This document shows positions 16,857 to 25,608 of a stretch of DNA of 53,358 bases, piece after piece. The translations under genes were made by a program, and so were the position numbers. Position 1 is the stretch's first letter; the number at the start of each line of letters is the position of its first letter. Origin of the DNA: an uncultured Clostridia bacterium (lineage in GTDB: Bacteria > Bacillota > Clostridia > TANB77 > CAG-508); NCBI GenBank assembly GCA_934154805.1, contig CAKPGM010000012.1, forward strand, positions 1-53,358, written 5' to 3'. The notes beneath the pieces were generated by a model. That model was not told the origin of the DNA, did not search any database, and saw nothing but the letters and a program-made list of their open reading frames with translations.

Positions 16857-19800
16857 CTATTTCTTTACTACTGCAATTTTTAATGGTAATCCATTTATGC
16901 TCATATCTTTGTAGTCTGAATTTTCTTCGTCATATTTTATGCTTAGAGCTAATGTGTCTTTCTTTATTTCTTGTTCATTTGCTTTTATTACATCTATAAC
17001 TTCTTTGCTTCCAGATACATATAGGTCTATATTATCCATAACTTCAAATCCTGATTCTTTTCTCATATTTTGAACTTTAGATAATACTTCTCTTAAATAT
17101 CCTTCTTCTTTAAGTTCTTCTGTTATAGTTGTATCAAGCATTACACCAATCTCGCCTTCTCCGGCAAAAGAGTAACCATCTTTTCCTTGCATCATTACAA
17201 GTAGATTATCAGAATTTAATTCTAGTTCTGTATCTTCATCTAGCATAATTACATATCCTTTTCCAGATTTAACTGTATTTGCTAAGTCTAGTGGGTTACA
17301 TTTTGCTATTTCTTCTTTGATTTTTGGAATGTATTTACCATATGTTTTTCCTAATACTGGTAAATTTGGTTTTATATCAAAGTTAACGAATTCTGACATT
17401 TCTGCTCCTAATTCTACTTCTTTGATATTTAATTCCTCTTTTATAATGTTGCCATAATACTCTGGTAGAGATTCAACTGATATTAACATCTTAGAAAGTG
17501 GTTGTCTGTTCTTGATATTTGCATTATTTCTTGCACTTCTTCCAAGTTCAACTATTCTATAAGCTAAATCCATTTCATTCTCTAATTTTGTATCAACTTC
17601 TTTTTCGTTGTACTCTGGCCAATGGCATAAGTGAACACTTTCTGGCGCATTTTTATCTAATCCTACAACTAAGTTTTGATATATTGCATCAGCCATAAAT
17701 GGTACGAATGGAGCTATTATTTTGCTCACTGTTGTTAATACTCTATATAATGTTGTATAAGCACCAATTTTTTCGTCATTTAATTCTGTACTCCAGAATC
17801 TCTCTCTGTTTCTTCTTACATACCAGTTAGAAAGTTCATCTGTAAAGCTTTCTATTAAGTTTCCTGCTCCTGTTATATCGTATGCATCAAGTTTTTCTGC
17901 AACTGATTTTACTAATGTATTTAACTTAGAAATAATCCATTTATCCATTACATTCTCTGACTTAAAGTCTGAATATTTTAGTGGGTTGAATTGGTCAATT
18001 TCTGCATATAGAACATAGAATGAATATACATTCCATAATGTGCTTAAGAATCCTCTTTGTGATTTCTTTACATTTTCTAGTGATAGTCTTGAAGAAATCC
18101 AAGGTGCACTTCCTGTATAGAAATACCATCTTGTAGCATCTGCACCAACTGTATCTAATAGATATAATGGATCAACACCATTTCTCTTTGACTTAGACAT
18201 CTTTTGACCATTGCCATCTAGAACGTGTCCTAGTACTATACAGTTTTCAAATGGAGTTCTGTTAAACAATGCTGTTCCTAATGCTGTTAATGTATAGAAC
18301 CATCCTCTTGTCTGGTCTATTGCCTCTGATATGAATTGTGCTGGGAAATTGTTATCAAACATTTCCTTGTTCTCAAATGGATAGTGCCATTGAGCAAATG
18401 GCATTGCTCCTGAATCGAACCAGCAGTCTATAACCTCTTTTGCTCTCTTCATTTCTCCACCACATTTTGGACATTTTAAGTGTACATTGTCTATATATGG
18501 TTTATGAAGTTCTATGTCATCCGGTACATCTATTCCTTTTTGTTTTAGTTCTTCTATGCTTCCAATACATTCTTGGTGTCCGCAATTTTCATCTTCACAA
18601 GTCCAGATTGGAAGTGGAGTTCCCCAATAACGATCTCTTGAGATTCCCCAATCTATAACATTCTCTAAGAATTTTCCAAATCTTCCTGTTTTTATTGTTT
18701 CTGGATACCAGTTTACTTTGTCATTATTTGAAACTAACTCATCTCTTAGTTGGCTCATTGCAACAAACCAGCTTGCTTTTGGATAATATAGAAGTGGTGT
18801 GTCACATCTCCAGCAATGTGGATATGAGTGGATATGTCTTTCTTTGCTAAATAGCTTATTTTCTTCTTTTAACCATTTGCATATATCTTCGTTACAATCT
18901 CTTACATTTTTTCCAGCCCAAGGTTCTACTTCTGCTACGAATTTTCCTGATTTATCTACTAAGTTTACAAATGTTATTCCATTTTTCTTTGCAACTAAGC
19001 TATCATCTTCTCCATATGCTGGTGCTATGTGTACAATTCCTGTACCATCTGTAAGTGTTACATAATCTCCGTGAATTACTTCAAATGCTTTTCCTTCTAC
19101 TTTTGCAAATGGCATTAATTGCTCATATTTTGTTCCAAGTAGTTCAGAACCTTTATATTCTTTTAAGACTTCATATTGTTTGTCTTTTAAAACTGTTGGC
19201 ACTAATTCTTTTGCTAAGATGTATGTTTCATATTCTGGTTCTTCTTCAGTTCCAACATTAACTTTTACATCACAGTAATCATATGATTTATTTACACATA
19301 ATGCTAAGTTTGAAGGTAGTGTCCAAGGTGTTGTTGTCCAAGCTAAGAAATATTTGTCCTCTCCTACTACTTTAAATTTTGCAATACAAGTTAAATCATT
19401 TACGTCTTTATATCCTTGTGCAACTTCGTGTGAAGATAGTGCTGTTCCACATCTTGGGCAATATGGCATAACTTTGTGTCCTTCATATAATAGACCTTTG
19501 TTCCATAATTCTTTTAAAGCCCACCAAACAGACTCAATATACTCGTTTTTATATGTTATATATGGATTCTCCATATCTACCCAAAAACCTACTTTATTGG
19601 TCATTTCTTCCCAGACATGAACATATTTAAAAACACTTTCTTTACATTCTTTTACAAACTTTTCTACTCCATATTCTTCTATTTGTTCTTTTCCTGAAAT
19701 TCCTAATTTCTTTTCGATTTCAAGTTCTACTGGAAGTCCATGAGTATCCCATCCAGCTTTTCTTATTACTCTGTAACCTTGCATTACTTTGTATCTAGGA

Positions 19801-20006
19801 ATTATGTCTTTCATAACTCTTGTTAAGATATGTCCAGCGTGTGGCATACCATTTGCTGTTGGAGGTCCATCATAAAATGTAAAATATCTTTTGCCTTCAT
19901 TCATTGCAAAATTCTTTTTTATAATGTCTTTGTCCTTCCAAACTTGCGCTACTTCGTGTTCCATTCCAACAAAGCCATCATCTTTTAGTTCAACTTTTTT
20001 GTACAT
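16857..20006 (-). CDS. ileS: Isoleucyl-tRNA synthetase, eukaryote-like type
   Basis: 1049 residues, the length of the IleS2-type enzymes. The class I HIGH motif appears as PHAGH near residues 55-59 and KMSKS as QKMSKSKRNG near residue 615. The editing (CP1) domain with GTGIVHIAPAYGEDD and the C-terminal anticodon-binding region are complete. Cys clusters (CPRCG, CWRC, CPKCGG) lie in the insertion. IleS2-type enzymes are often naturally less sensitive to mupirocin; this is family knowledge, not shown here. Expression is controlled by the T-box leader just upstream. Confidence 0.95.
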   Translation of the reverse strand: MYKKVELKDDGFVGMEHEVAQVWKDKDIIKKNFAMNEGKRYFTFYDGPPTANGMPHAGHILTRVMKDIIPRYKVMQGYRVIRKAGWDTHGLPVELEIEKKLGISGKEQIEEYGVEKFVKECKESVFKYVHVWEEMTNKVGFWVDMENPYITYKNEYIESVWWALKELWNKGLLYEGHKVMPYCPRCGTALSSHEVAQGYKDVNDLTCIAKFKVVGEDKYFLAWTTTPWTLPSNLALCVNKSYDYCDVKVNVGTEEEPEYETYILAKELVPTVLKDKQYEVLKEYKGSELLGTKYEQLMPFAKVEGKAFEVIHGDYVTLTDGTGIVHIAPAYGEDDSLVAKKNGITFVNLVDKSGKFVAEVEPWAGKNVRDCNEDICKWLKEENKLFSKERHIHSYPHCWRCDTPLLYYPKASWFVAMSQLRDELVSNNDKVNWYPETIKTGRFGKFLENVIDWGISRDRYWGTPLPIWTCEDENCGHQECIGSIEELKQKGIDVPDDIELHKPYIDNVHLKCPKCGGEMKRAKEVIDCWFDSGAMPFAQWHYPFENKEMFDNNFPAQFISEAIDQTRGWFYTLTALGTALFNRTPFENCIVLGHVLDGNGQKMSKSKRNGVDPLYLLDTVGADATRWYFYTGSAPWISSRLSLENVKKSQRGFLSTLWNVYSFYVLYAEIDQFNPLKYSDFKSENVMDKWIISKLNTLVKSVAEKLDAYDITGAGNLIESFTDELSNWYVRRNRERFWSTELNDEKIGAYTTLYRVLTTVSKIIAPFVPFMADAIYQNLVVGLDKNAPESVHLCHWPEYNEKEVDTKLENEMDLAYRIVELGRSARNNANIKNRQPLSKMLISVESLPEYYGNIIKEELNIKEVELGAEMSEFVNFDIKPNLPVLGKTYGKYIPKIKEEIAKCNPLDLANTVKSGKGYVIMLDEDTELELNSDNLLVMMQGKDGYSFAGEGEIGVMLDTTITEELKEEGYLREVLSKVQNMRKESGFEVMDNIDLYVSGSKEVIDVIKANEQEIKKDTLALSIKYDEENSDYKDMSINGLPLKIAVVKK

Positions 20007-20076
20007 AATATCATCCTTCCTTTCTTAAAATCAAAATGAGGTTAGAATTTGTTTAACCTTATTTTGTATGAACATC

Positions 20077-20330
20077 AAAAAAAGCTAATCATCCTATCTA
20101 GGACGAATTAGCTTTGTATCCGCGGTACCACCTAATTTGAGAACTTTTAATAAATTCTCCTCTTAATTATCTTTTAACGCAAGATTTACGATTTACATTA
20201 CTATTATTTCACATAAACAATTCAAAGGTGATAATAAATAAATATGGTTTATCAAATTTTCAGCTACCTTTGACTCTCTAAAAACTTTAATTTATTTATC
20301 GTGTCCTTATCACAATTTTTATTTTATTTT
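20077..20330 (-). promoter_or_regulatory. Ile T-box leader of ileS
   Basis: The minus strand holds the conserved T-box AGGTGGTACCGCGGAT (20118-20133) and then a terminator hairpin (GCTAATTCGTCCTA paired with TAGGATGATTAGC, 20077-20115) with a T run. In Stem I, TCAAAGGT pairs with ACCTTTGA, and the triplet directly beside the stem is ATC (20230-20232), an Ile codon that fits as specifier. Uncharged tRNA-Ile would bind it and switch to the antiterminator. A TATACT box lies just upstream. Confidence 0.93.
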
Positions 20331-20468
20331 GATGATATATAGTATATCACATCATTTTTAAAATAACAAGGGGTTTATAAAAAATTACACAAGAAAAGTT
20401 TTAACTTAAGAAAGTATAGAATTTACACAAAATAATTTACAGACCCGTTTACAGGCCCTATTTTTATG

Positions 20469-21763
20469 TTACTTTATTATTAAAGTGGGACGAGTACCGT
20501 ATGAGGGCGCCGCCGATGTAGACCGGATAGTCGTTGAGGTCATCGCGGTAAGATACCGGGACGTCAAAGCCATCGCCGTAGCAGTCACCACCCCTGCCAG
20601 CTCGATAGTGGGTGTCGCTCGCCTCTTGGGTCCATTCAATACAATTTCCAGCTAGGTCGTAGATATTATTTACCATTGTAAATGTTGTTACTCCTGTATT
20701 TAACATCGCTTCTGTTCCACTTGCTTTTAGCTCCGTTGTTCCATCATCTGCTTTTACTGATGTATTAGAATAATTTCCCCATGAGCTTGAGTCTGCTATA
20801 CTTTTTTTATCTCCTTTATTTGCTATAAAATTACATGTTACATCCCACTGGCATCCCCATATCATTCTTGTTTCTACTTTATCACTTGCTTTTAATTCTT
20901 TACATTTTTTATATAGATTATACCAATTTGTGTTTAATGGTTCTTTATCTTTTTGTACTCCTGCTTCTGATAGTTCATATCTTCCTATATAAAATCCTCC
21001 ATATTTACCAATACTTGCTATCATTTCATTATATTCAGAAACTAACGCTTCTGCCATTTTTTCTTTACTTTCAAATCCTAATATTGTGTTATAATATTCT
21101 TCGTCTGCATCATAACCTGTTCTATTGTAATAAACCACTAAGTCCGGCTCACGGTAATCATTTGTTGTTCCCGGTATAGTTCTTGTTAGTCCTTCTATTA
21201 TGCCAGATTTTGAATATTTATTTGTTGTTACTGCTGTTTCTCCTGTCGTTCCACATAGTGTATATTCTGTAGTATTTGAAGTATCGCACATTACTGTTAC
21301 ATCTGGTACTGGCACCCACACCCATTCGTTATTACTATCATCTTTTATTACTAGCCCATGGTCTACTGAGTCTTGTGTTGGAACACTACTTCCATCTCCC
21401 CAGTTTGATGTGTCTGTATTTATTGGTGTATATCCTGCTGGTATTGTTGGATTATTGGCATTTCCTTTCCCTCCATTTATGGTTGAGTTATCATCTTTCT
21501 TATTCTCCCATCCTGGTACTGTTGGATTTACTTTTGTTCCTCCATTTCCTCCTACTTGATTATCTATCCAGTCTGATACTCCACTCATTTGTGCTTGCTC
21601 ATTGTCCTTAGCCTGTCCATATTCTCTTCTTGCATCTTTGCTTTTTTGTATTATTCCATTGTTATCTAATATTAGGCTTATACTTACTCCCGCTAGTATT
21701 AAAAGTACCACTATTGTTACAACCAAAGCTATTAGTGTTATTCCGCTTTTTATTTCTTAACAT
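20469..21763 (-). CDS. Variable pilin-like protein B with FGE-type lectin domain, two +1 shifts
   Basis: A paralogue of the gene at 9.9 kb. ATG 21761-21763 is preceded by AAGGAGG. Frame 0 gives MLRNKK then CGG (21743-21745); skipping one C gives GITLIALVVT. The linker is Gly/Asn/Pro-rich, and the lectin domain repeats the same landmarks (WVWVPVPD, GGFYIGRYELS, NIYDLAGN). A second CGG (20497-20499), skipped the same way, gives the ending LI-GTRPTLIIK and stop at 20469, for 430 residues. The unshifted frame would stop at 20464. The C-terminal block is hypervariable and GC-rich. NVWEW, conserved in copy A, is NCIEW here. It is not adjacent to a reverse transcriptase. Confidence 0.8.
20495..20619 (-). 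other. Variable region B (candidate DGR target)
   Basis: 125 nt between the same shared flanks as variable region A, two codons longer. Differences from A are concentrated at positions one and two of codons ending in C or T. The rest of the two genes differs far less in this manner. Confidence 0.75.
20497..20499 (-). other. Proposed +1 recoding site at the 3' end of gene B (ATA CGG TAC)
   Basis: Skipping the C at 20499 gives ATA GGT ACT CGT CCC and the ending IGTRPTLIIK, matching copy A and the family's hydrophobic-Gly-x-Arg end. Confidence 0.6.
21743..21745 (-). other. Proposed +1 recoding site at the 5' end of gene B (AAG CGG AAT)
   Basis: Codon 7 is CGG; the context AATAAAAAGCGGAATAACA is the same as in copy A. 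Skipping C restores the prepilin motif in exact length register with the unshifted paralogue at 1-224. Confidence 0.75.
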
Positions 21764-21844
21764 TCTTTTTTCCTCCTTTGTTTCTTTTGAATTTTTTAAT
21801 GTTTCTTTTTGCATTTTTCTCCCTTTCCTTTTGTATATTGTTAT

Positions 21845-21865
21845 TATAAAACAATACGTTTTATA
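21845..21865. promoter_or_regulatory. Palindrome upstream of pilin-like gene B (copy 2)
   Basis: TATAAAAC-5 nt-GTTTTATA, with the same arms and spacer length as 291-311. Confidence 0.5.
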
Positions 21866-22091
21866 AACCAACTAGATATCAAATTTTTATTAAATATGTA
21901 ATTTAATAAAAGTCAAAATTCCATACAATTCTTTTCTCTCTAAGATTAATTTGATTCTTAGTATTCTTATTCTTTTCATTTTTTTATTCTTTAGTATTGA
22001 TTTTTTCTTACTGCTATGTTATATATAAGGATAGTTAAATTTTATTAAATTACATATTCAATTAAAAAAAAATTTTTATAATAATAAAAAA

Positions 22092-22134
22092 TAATCTAAC
22101 TTATCAGATTTTCTCCTGTAAGTTAGATTATTTT
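22092..22134. terminator. Hairpin terminator between mrnC and pilin-like gene B
   Basis: TAATCTAACTTA pairs with TAAGTTAGATTA, with A/T runs on both sides, so it can act for minus-strand transcripts leaving mrnC or in the other direction. Confidence 0.65.
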
Positions 22135-22221
22135 AAACTTTATAGTACAATTCCATATTTTTATTCTTATAGTTTAAGATATTTTTCAAAATGATTTATA
22201 GAATTTTATTATCATTCTAAA

Positions 22222-22617
22222 TTACCAACACATTTTTAGTATTTCTTCTAATCTCTTGTCTTGTTTAGTTAAGTATAAATATCCTATTAAGGCTTCAAAT
22301 GCTGTTGAGTATCTATATTCTTCTACTGTTGAATTTTTGGGAAGATGATGGTTTTCTGCATTTCTTCCTCTTCTTACAATATCCTTTTCGTCTTCTGTTA
22401 GATTATCATATATGTTTTTCAATATATTTGCTTGAGCTTCTGCTTTTACATATTTTATTGATTCAATATGTAACATATGTGGTTTTGACTTTTTTGTATT
22501 CACTAAATTCATTCTGATAAACAATTCATACACAGCATCCCCCACATATGCCCAAGTAAGTGGTGACATTGTGTTTATTTCTGATATATCTTTTTCTCTG
22601 TTTATTATTTCTATCAT
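22222..22617 (-). CDS. mrnC: Mini-ribonuclease 3
   Basis: 131 residues: an RNase III catalytic domain without a double-stranded-RNA-binding domain. LTWAYVGDAVYELFIR (about residues 20-35) carries the catalytic Asp and the signature helix, and AFEALIGYLYL near residue 108 the second acidic cluster. Mini-III trims 23S rRNA precursors in Firmicutes. It lies 3 nt downstream of rbgA, so both form a ribosome-maturation unit. The usual cysS neighbour is absent. Confidence 0.93.
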   Translation of the reverse strand: MIEIINREKDISEINTMSPLTWAYVGDAVYELFIRMNLVNTKKSKPHMLHIESIKYVKAEAQANILKNIYDNLTEDEKDIVRRGRNAENHHLPKNSTVEEYRYSTAFEALIGYLYLTKQDKRLEEILKMCW

Positions 22618-22620
22618 TTT

Positions 22621-23580
22621 TTACCTTTCTACTTTTTCTAGCGTAATTCTTCCTAAATTTCCGCTTCTAAAATCATCTAATATTATTTTTGATACTTTAT
22701 TTAAATCTATTGTATTTCCTTTTGCTACTGCTCCCCTTTTTTCTCCTATGTAGTTCATAACTTCTACTATTCGCTCATTTTCCGCAAGTTGATCGTTTGA
22801 AAGTATTTTTTCCACTACTTCTGGATTTAAAGAATATCTTTCAACTACTGATTGTCTATATTCTTCAAGTAAGTATTTTAACAAGTTATACGCAATCTCT
22901 ACTTCATCTAGTATCTCACTTTTAATTGTTCCTGTATATGCTAGATTTAAAGCTATTTCTTCTTTTTCTAATCTAGGCCATAACACTCCTGGAGTATCCA
23001 GTAATTCTATGTTATTTGATAGACGTATCCATTGTTTTTGTTTTGTTACTCCTGGTTTATTTCCAACTTGCATTGCCACTTTATTTGATACTCTGTTTAT
23101 GAATGACGACTTTCCTACATTTGGTACTCCTAGTATCATTGCTCTTATTATTTTCGAAGTTCTTCCTTTTGCTTTTTGCTTCTCTAATTCTTCTTGCATT
23201 ACTTTATTTATTTGTTTTGTTATTTTGTTTATACCTTCACCTTTATTCGAATCGCATAATATTGATGGTATCCCCTTCTTTGCAAAATATTCTACCCATT
23301 TTTTGTTCTCTTTTTCTTCTGACAAGTCGGCTTTATTTAATATTATTATTCTGTTTTTATTTTTTATTATTTTTTGCACTTCTGGATTCTGGCTAGAAAT
23401 TGGTATTCTAGCATCTAGTATTTCTATTATTATATCGACTAGTTTAACATCTTGTTCTATTTGATCCATGGCTTTTTTCATATGTCCGGGATACCACGAA
23501 ATGGAAACCTTTGAAAAACTTTTTTGACTATTATTTTTTTTCTTTTCTGCTCTGATTTTTCTTTTTTGATACATGTCCAT
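22621..23580 (-). CDS. rbgA: Ribosome biogenesis GTPase RbgA (YlqF)
   Basis: 319 residues with circularly permuted G motifs: NKAD (G4) near residue 82, then GVPNVGKSS (G1) near 149 and DTPG (G3) near 195. SWYPGHMKKAMDQI near residue 27 is the family start. RbgA assembles late 50S particles. The first eight residues (MDMYQKRK) and the GGAAGTGA ribosome-binding region are repeated 5.2 kb upstream at 28788. This suggests that an insertion displaced the old 5' end and supplied a new one. Confidence 0.94.
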   Translation of the reverse strand: MDMYQKRKIRAEKKKNNSQKSFSKVSISWYPGHMKKAMDQIEQDVKLVDIIIEILDARIPISSQNPEVQKIIKNKNRIIILNKADLSEEKENKKWVEYFAKKGIPSILCDSNKGEGINKITKQINKVMQEELEKQKAKGRTSKIIRAMILGVPNVGKSSFINRVSNKVAMQVGNKPGVTKQKQWIRLSNNIELLDTPGVLWPRLEKEEIALNLAYTGTIKSEILDEVEIAYNLLKYLLEEYRQSVVERYSLNPEVVEKILSNDQLAENERIVEVMNYIGEKRGAVAKGNTIDLNKVSKIILDDFRSGNLGRITLEKVER

Positions 23581-23624
23581 ATATATTATTCACTTCCATT
23601 CTATCTTTCAATTTATACAACTTT

Positions 23625-23898
23625 CTATATTATAACACAATTATTTGTTTTTATAAAGTCAATTGCTTGAATAAATTCATCTTGATATCTAAATTTTATT
23701 TTAATTCCACCATTTTCTTCTATATATATTGTCTATTAGTTCATATATAATTTTAGAATTAAGTTTTTCTATTTGTTTAAACTCTGTAAATGTATTTATC
23801 CACTTTTTATTTGCTATACTATTAGATTTATTACTTTTCAATTCATGATTCAATTCTTTTTTTATTTTATTTAATTGTTTTATATATTCGCAATAATC
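23625..23898 (-). pseudogene. C-terminal remnant of a large serine recombinase
   Basis: On the minus strand 23898-23720 reads as a Lys-rich coiled coil followed by TEFKQIEKLNSKIIYELIDNI. In another frame it continues ENGGIKIKFRYQDEF and a stop at 23625. This is the tail typical of resolvase-type large recombinases. The frames join if one TA is added in the run at 23721-23730, so a dinucleotide was probably lost. No catalytic domain precedes it. It lies 45 nt upstream of rbgA and marks an old integration. Confidence 0.6.
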
Positions 23899-24048
23899 TT
23901 AACGGTTCTACCATAAGCAGCGTAAATTTAGTTGCACAAAATGATATTAAAAAAATCGGAGTTTTGTCATTTTCAGAAAAAGTATTACTTACATGGCTCC
24001 GACTGTTACGTTAATTAGATTTTTCACAGTTTCGTTTTTACTTATAAA
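23899..24048. other. Non-coding tail of the putative island
   Basis: No gene. On the minus strand GTCGGAG and CTCCGAT (followed by seven T) form a long-loop hairpin at about 23950-24003. It may be an old end sequence or terminator of the integrated element. Confidence 0.35.
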
Positions 24049-24051
24049 AAC

Positions 24052-24088
24052 AGAGGTAAAAGAGTATATTGTAGGCTCTTTTACCTCT
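24052..24088. terminator. Strong hairpin terminator after the surface protein
   Basis: AGAGGTAAAAGAG pairs perfectly with CTCTTTTACCTCT around 11 nt, with T runs on both strands. Confidence 0.85.
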
Positions 24089-24166
24089 ATCTAATTTTTT
24101 TCTATTTTATTATTACATAAGATTTATAAAAAACAACAAGTTAAATATTACATTTGTATTACATTT

Positions 24167-25540
24167 TTATATATTTTCTATTTTCAATTTCTTTTTATTA
24201 ATTACAATCTGCGCAATTATACTTATTACAAGTAATATTCCTAAAATAAAACTTATTACAGCAAATACATTTATTTCTTTTTGTTCAGCTTTATCTATTT
24301 CATAATATTGAAAAGTTTCATCCTTTTTGTCATATTTATAGTATCCATATTCTCCATTATTAACATTCATTGCATACACAACCACAAATCTATCATTTAT
24401 TTCGTAAGCACTATATTGCTTTTCATTTATTGTTACAGATGTCTTTTTATATCCCTCTAATTTTCCTTCTGTTATATATAACAATAAATTTTTAGATGTT
24501 ACCTCTGTGTATATGTTATACTTTCCATCATTATATGTCGCATATAATATTTGATTATTTTCGTCTTTTATTCCTACTATTATAAGTTTATTTGTTTCAT
24601 TTTTGAAAGCTGGCACCTCTATATCATTTATCTTTATAGTTGTTTCTTCATATAAATTTGGTTTTTTTAGTAATTTTGCCTGTTTTACTACTGTGTATTG
24701 CTTTTGATTTATTGTAGCTATTATTGGATTTTTATCTACTACTGCTACATTTAATTTATATGTCTTTGTTTCTCCGTTTTCAGCTGTTACAACTATTTCA
24801 AAAATATTATTTCCTTCTTTTACCTCATAGTTTCCTGTGCCTTGTATTTGTGCTTTGCTTCCTAATGTTTTAGCATCTATTGTTACATTTTCTTGTGTTA
24901 ATGGTACTTCTACAAAATACTCTTGTGTGTCTTTATTAAATGCAGGACTAATCTCATAACCCAAAACAGATAATTCTGCCAGTCTTGCTTCCGCTTCTTT
25001 TTCTACATTTTCATTTGTAGTCTGCCCATTTTGTGTTTGACCTCCTGTTGTTTGGCCACTTGATGTTTGTCCTCCTGAACTTGGTGTATTAGGTTTTGAT
25101 GTTGTTCCACTTGTAGATGGATTTGTAGGTTGACTTGGGTTATTATTTGTTGAATTGTTTACTTGTTTTTCTTTTACTGTTATTGCCTTTGTTAAAGATA
25201 TATCTTTATTTGCTCCATCTGCACTAGTGATATCTCCTGTAACAGTAACTGTTATTGTTCCTGTACCTTTACTATTACATGTTACACTAAATGTTTTAGT
25301 TGTATTTTCAGCATCTTCTGTTGCATCAGCATAACTTTTGGTTGCTCCATCTGTTGCTCCAGATGCTTTTATTTTTATATTCCATGCTGCCACATTGCTT
25401 AATGTTACTTTTATAGTTACATTAGAGCCACTTTCTACAGAAGCTGGTGCTGAAATTGAAGTAGAGCCTGCTCCAAAAGCAATTTGTGGTACAAGTATTA
25501 TCATTATTAGTATTGCAAAAAATATATATAATTTTTTCAT
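24167..25540 (-). CDS. Membrane-anchored surface protein with beta-sandwich domains
   Basis: 457 residues. A signal peptide (1-23) leads into an Ig/cohesin-like beta domain (about 25-120; SVESGSNVTIKVTLSNVAAWNIKI). A Thr/Ser/Gln/Gly linker with TSGGQTSSGQ-type repeats follows (about 130-180). Next is a cadherin-like beta-sandwich domain (PF12733 type, about 185-270), then a region rich in beta strands. One transmembrane helix ends the protein (about 425-448) before a short Lys-rich tail. It is therefore anchored with its domains outside. It lies just downstream of a secreted protease that carries a dockerin. Serving as its docking partner is a guess; I cannot confirm a true cohesin fold by eye. 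Confidence 0.7.
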   Translation of the reverse strand: MKKLYIFFAILIMIILVPQIAFGAGSTSISAPASVESGSNVTIKVTLSNVAAWNIKIKASGATDGATKSYADATEDAENTTKTFSVTCNSKGTGTITVTVTGDITSADGANKDISLTKAITVKEKQVNNSTNNNPSQPTNPSTSGTTSKPNTPSSGGQTSSGQTTGGQTQNGQTTNENVEKEAEARLAELSVLGYEISPAFNKDTQEYFVEVPLTQENVTIDAKTLGSKAQIQGTGNYEVKEGNNIFEIVVTAENGETKTYKLNVAVVDKNPIIATINQKQYTVVKQAKLLKKPNLYEETTIKINDIEVPAFKNETNKLIIVGIKDENNQILYATYNDGKYNIYTEVTSKNLLLYITEGKLEGYKKTSVTINEKQYSAYEINDRFVVVYAMNVNNGEYGYYKYDKKDETFQYYEIDKAEQKEINVFAVISFILGILLVISIIAQIVINKKKLKIENI

Positions 25541-25608
25541 ATGTTAGTACATTCCTCTCTTTCATTAATTTACTTGCTCTGAAGTCAACTGTAAAATGCT
25601 TTATAAAG

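Larger units (their letters stand above)
21764..22221. promoter_or_regulatory. Region between pilin-like gene B and mrnC
   Basis: About 460 AT-rich bases without a gene. It holds the palindrome at 21845-21865, an AT motif TTTTATTAAATATGTAATTTAATAAAA at 21885-21911, a related copy at 22041-22067, and a hairpin terminator at 22092-22130. The first two also occur upstream of the pilin-like gene at the left edge. Confidence 0.45.

Noticed and set aside
20448..20468. GGGCCTGT/GGGTCTGT after pilin-like gene B as a retroelement hairpin
   Set aside because: The two units are direct, not inverted, repeats and cannot form a stem.
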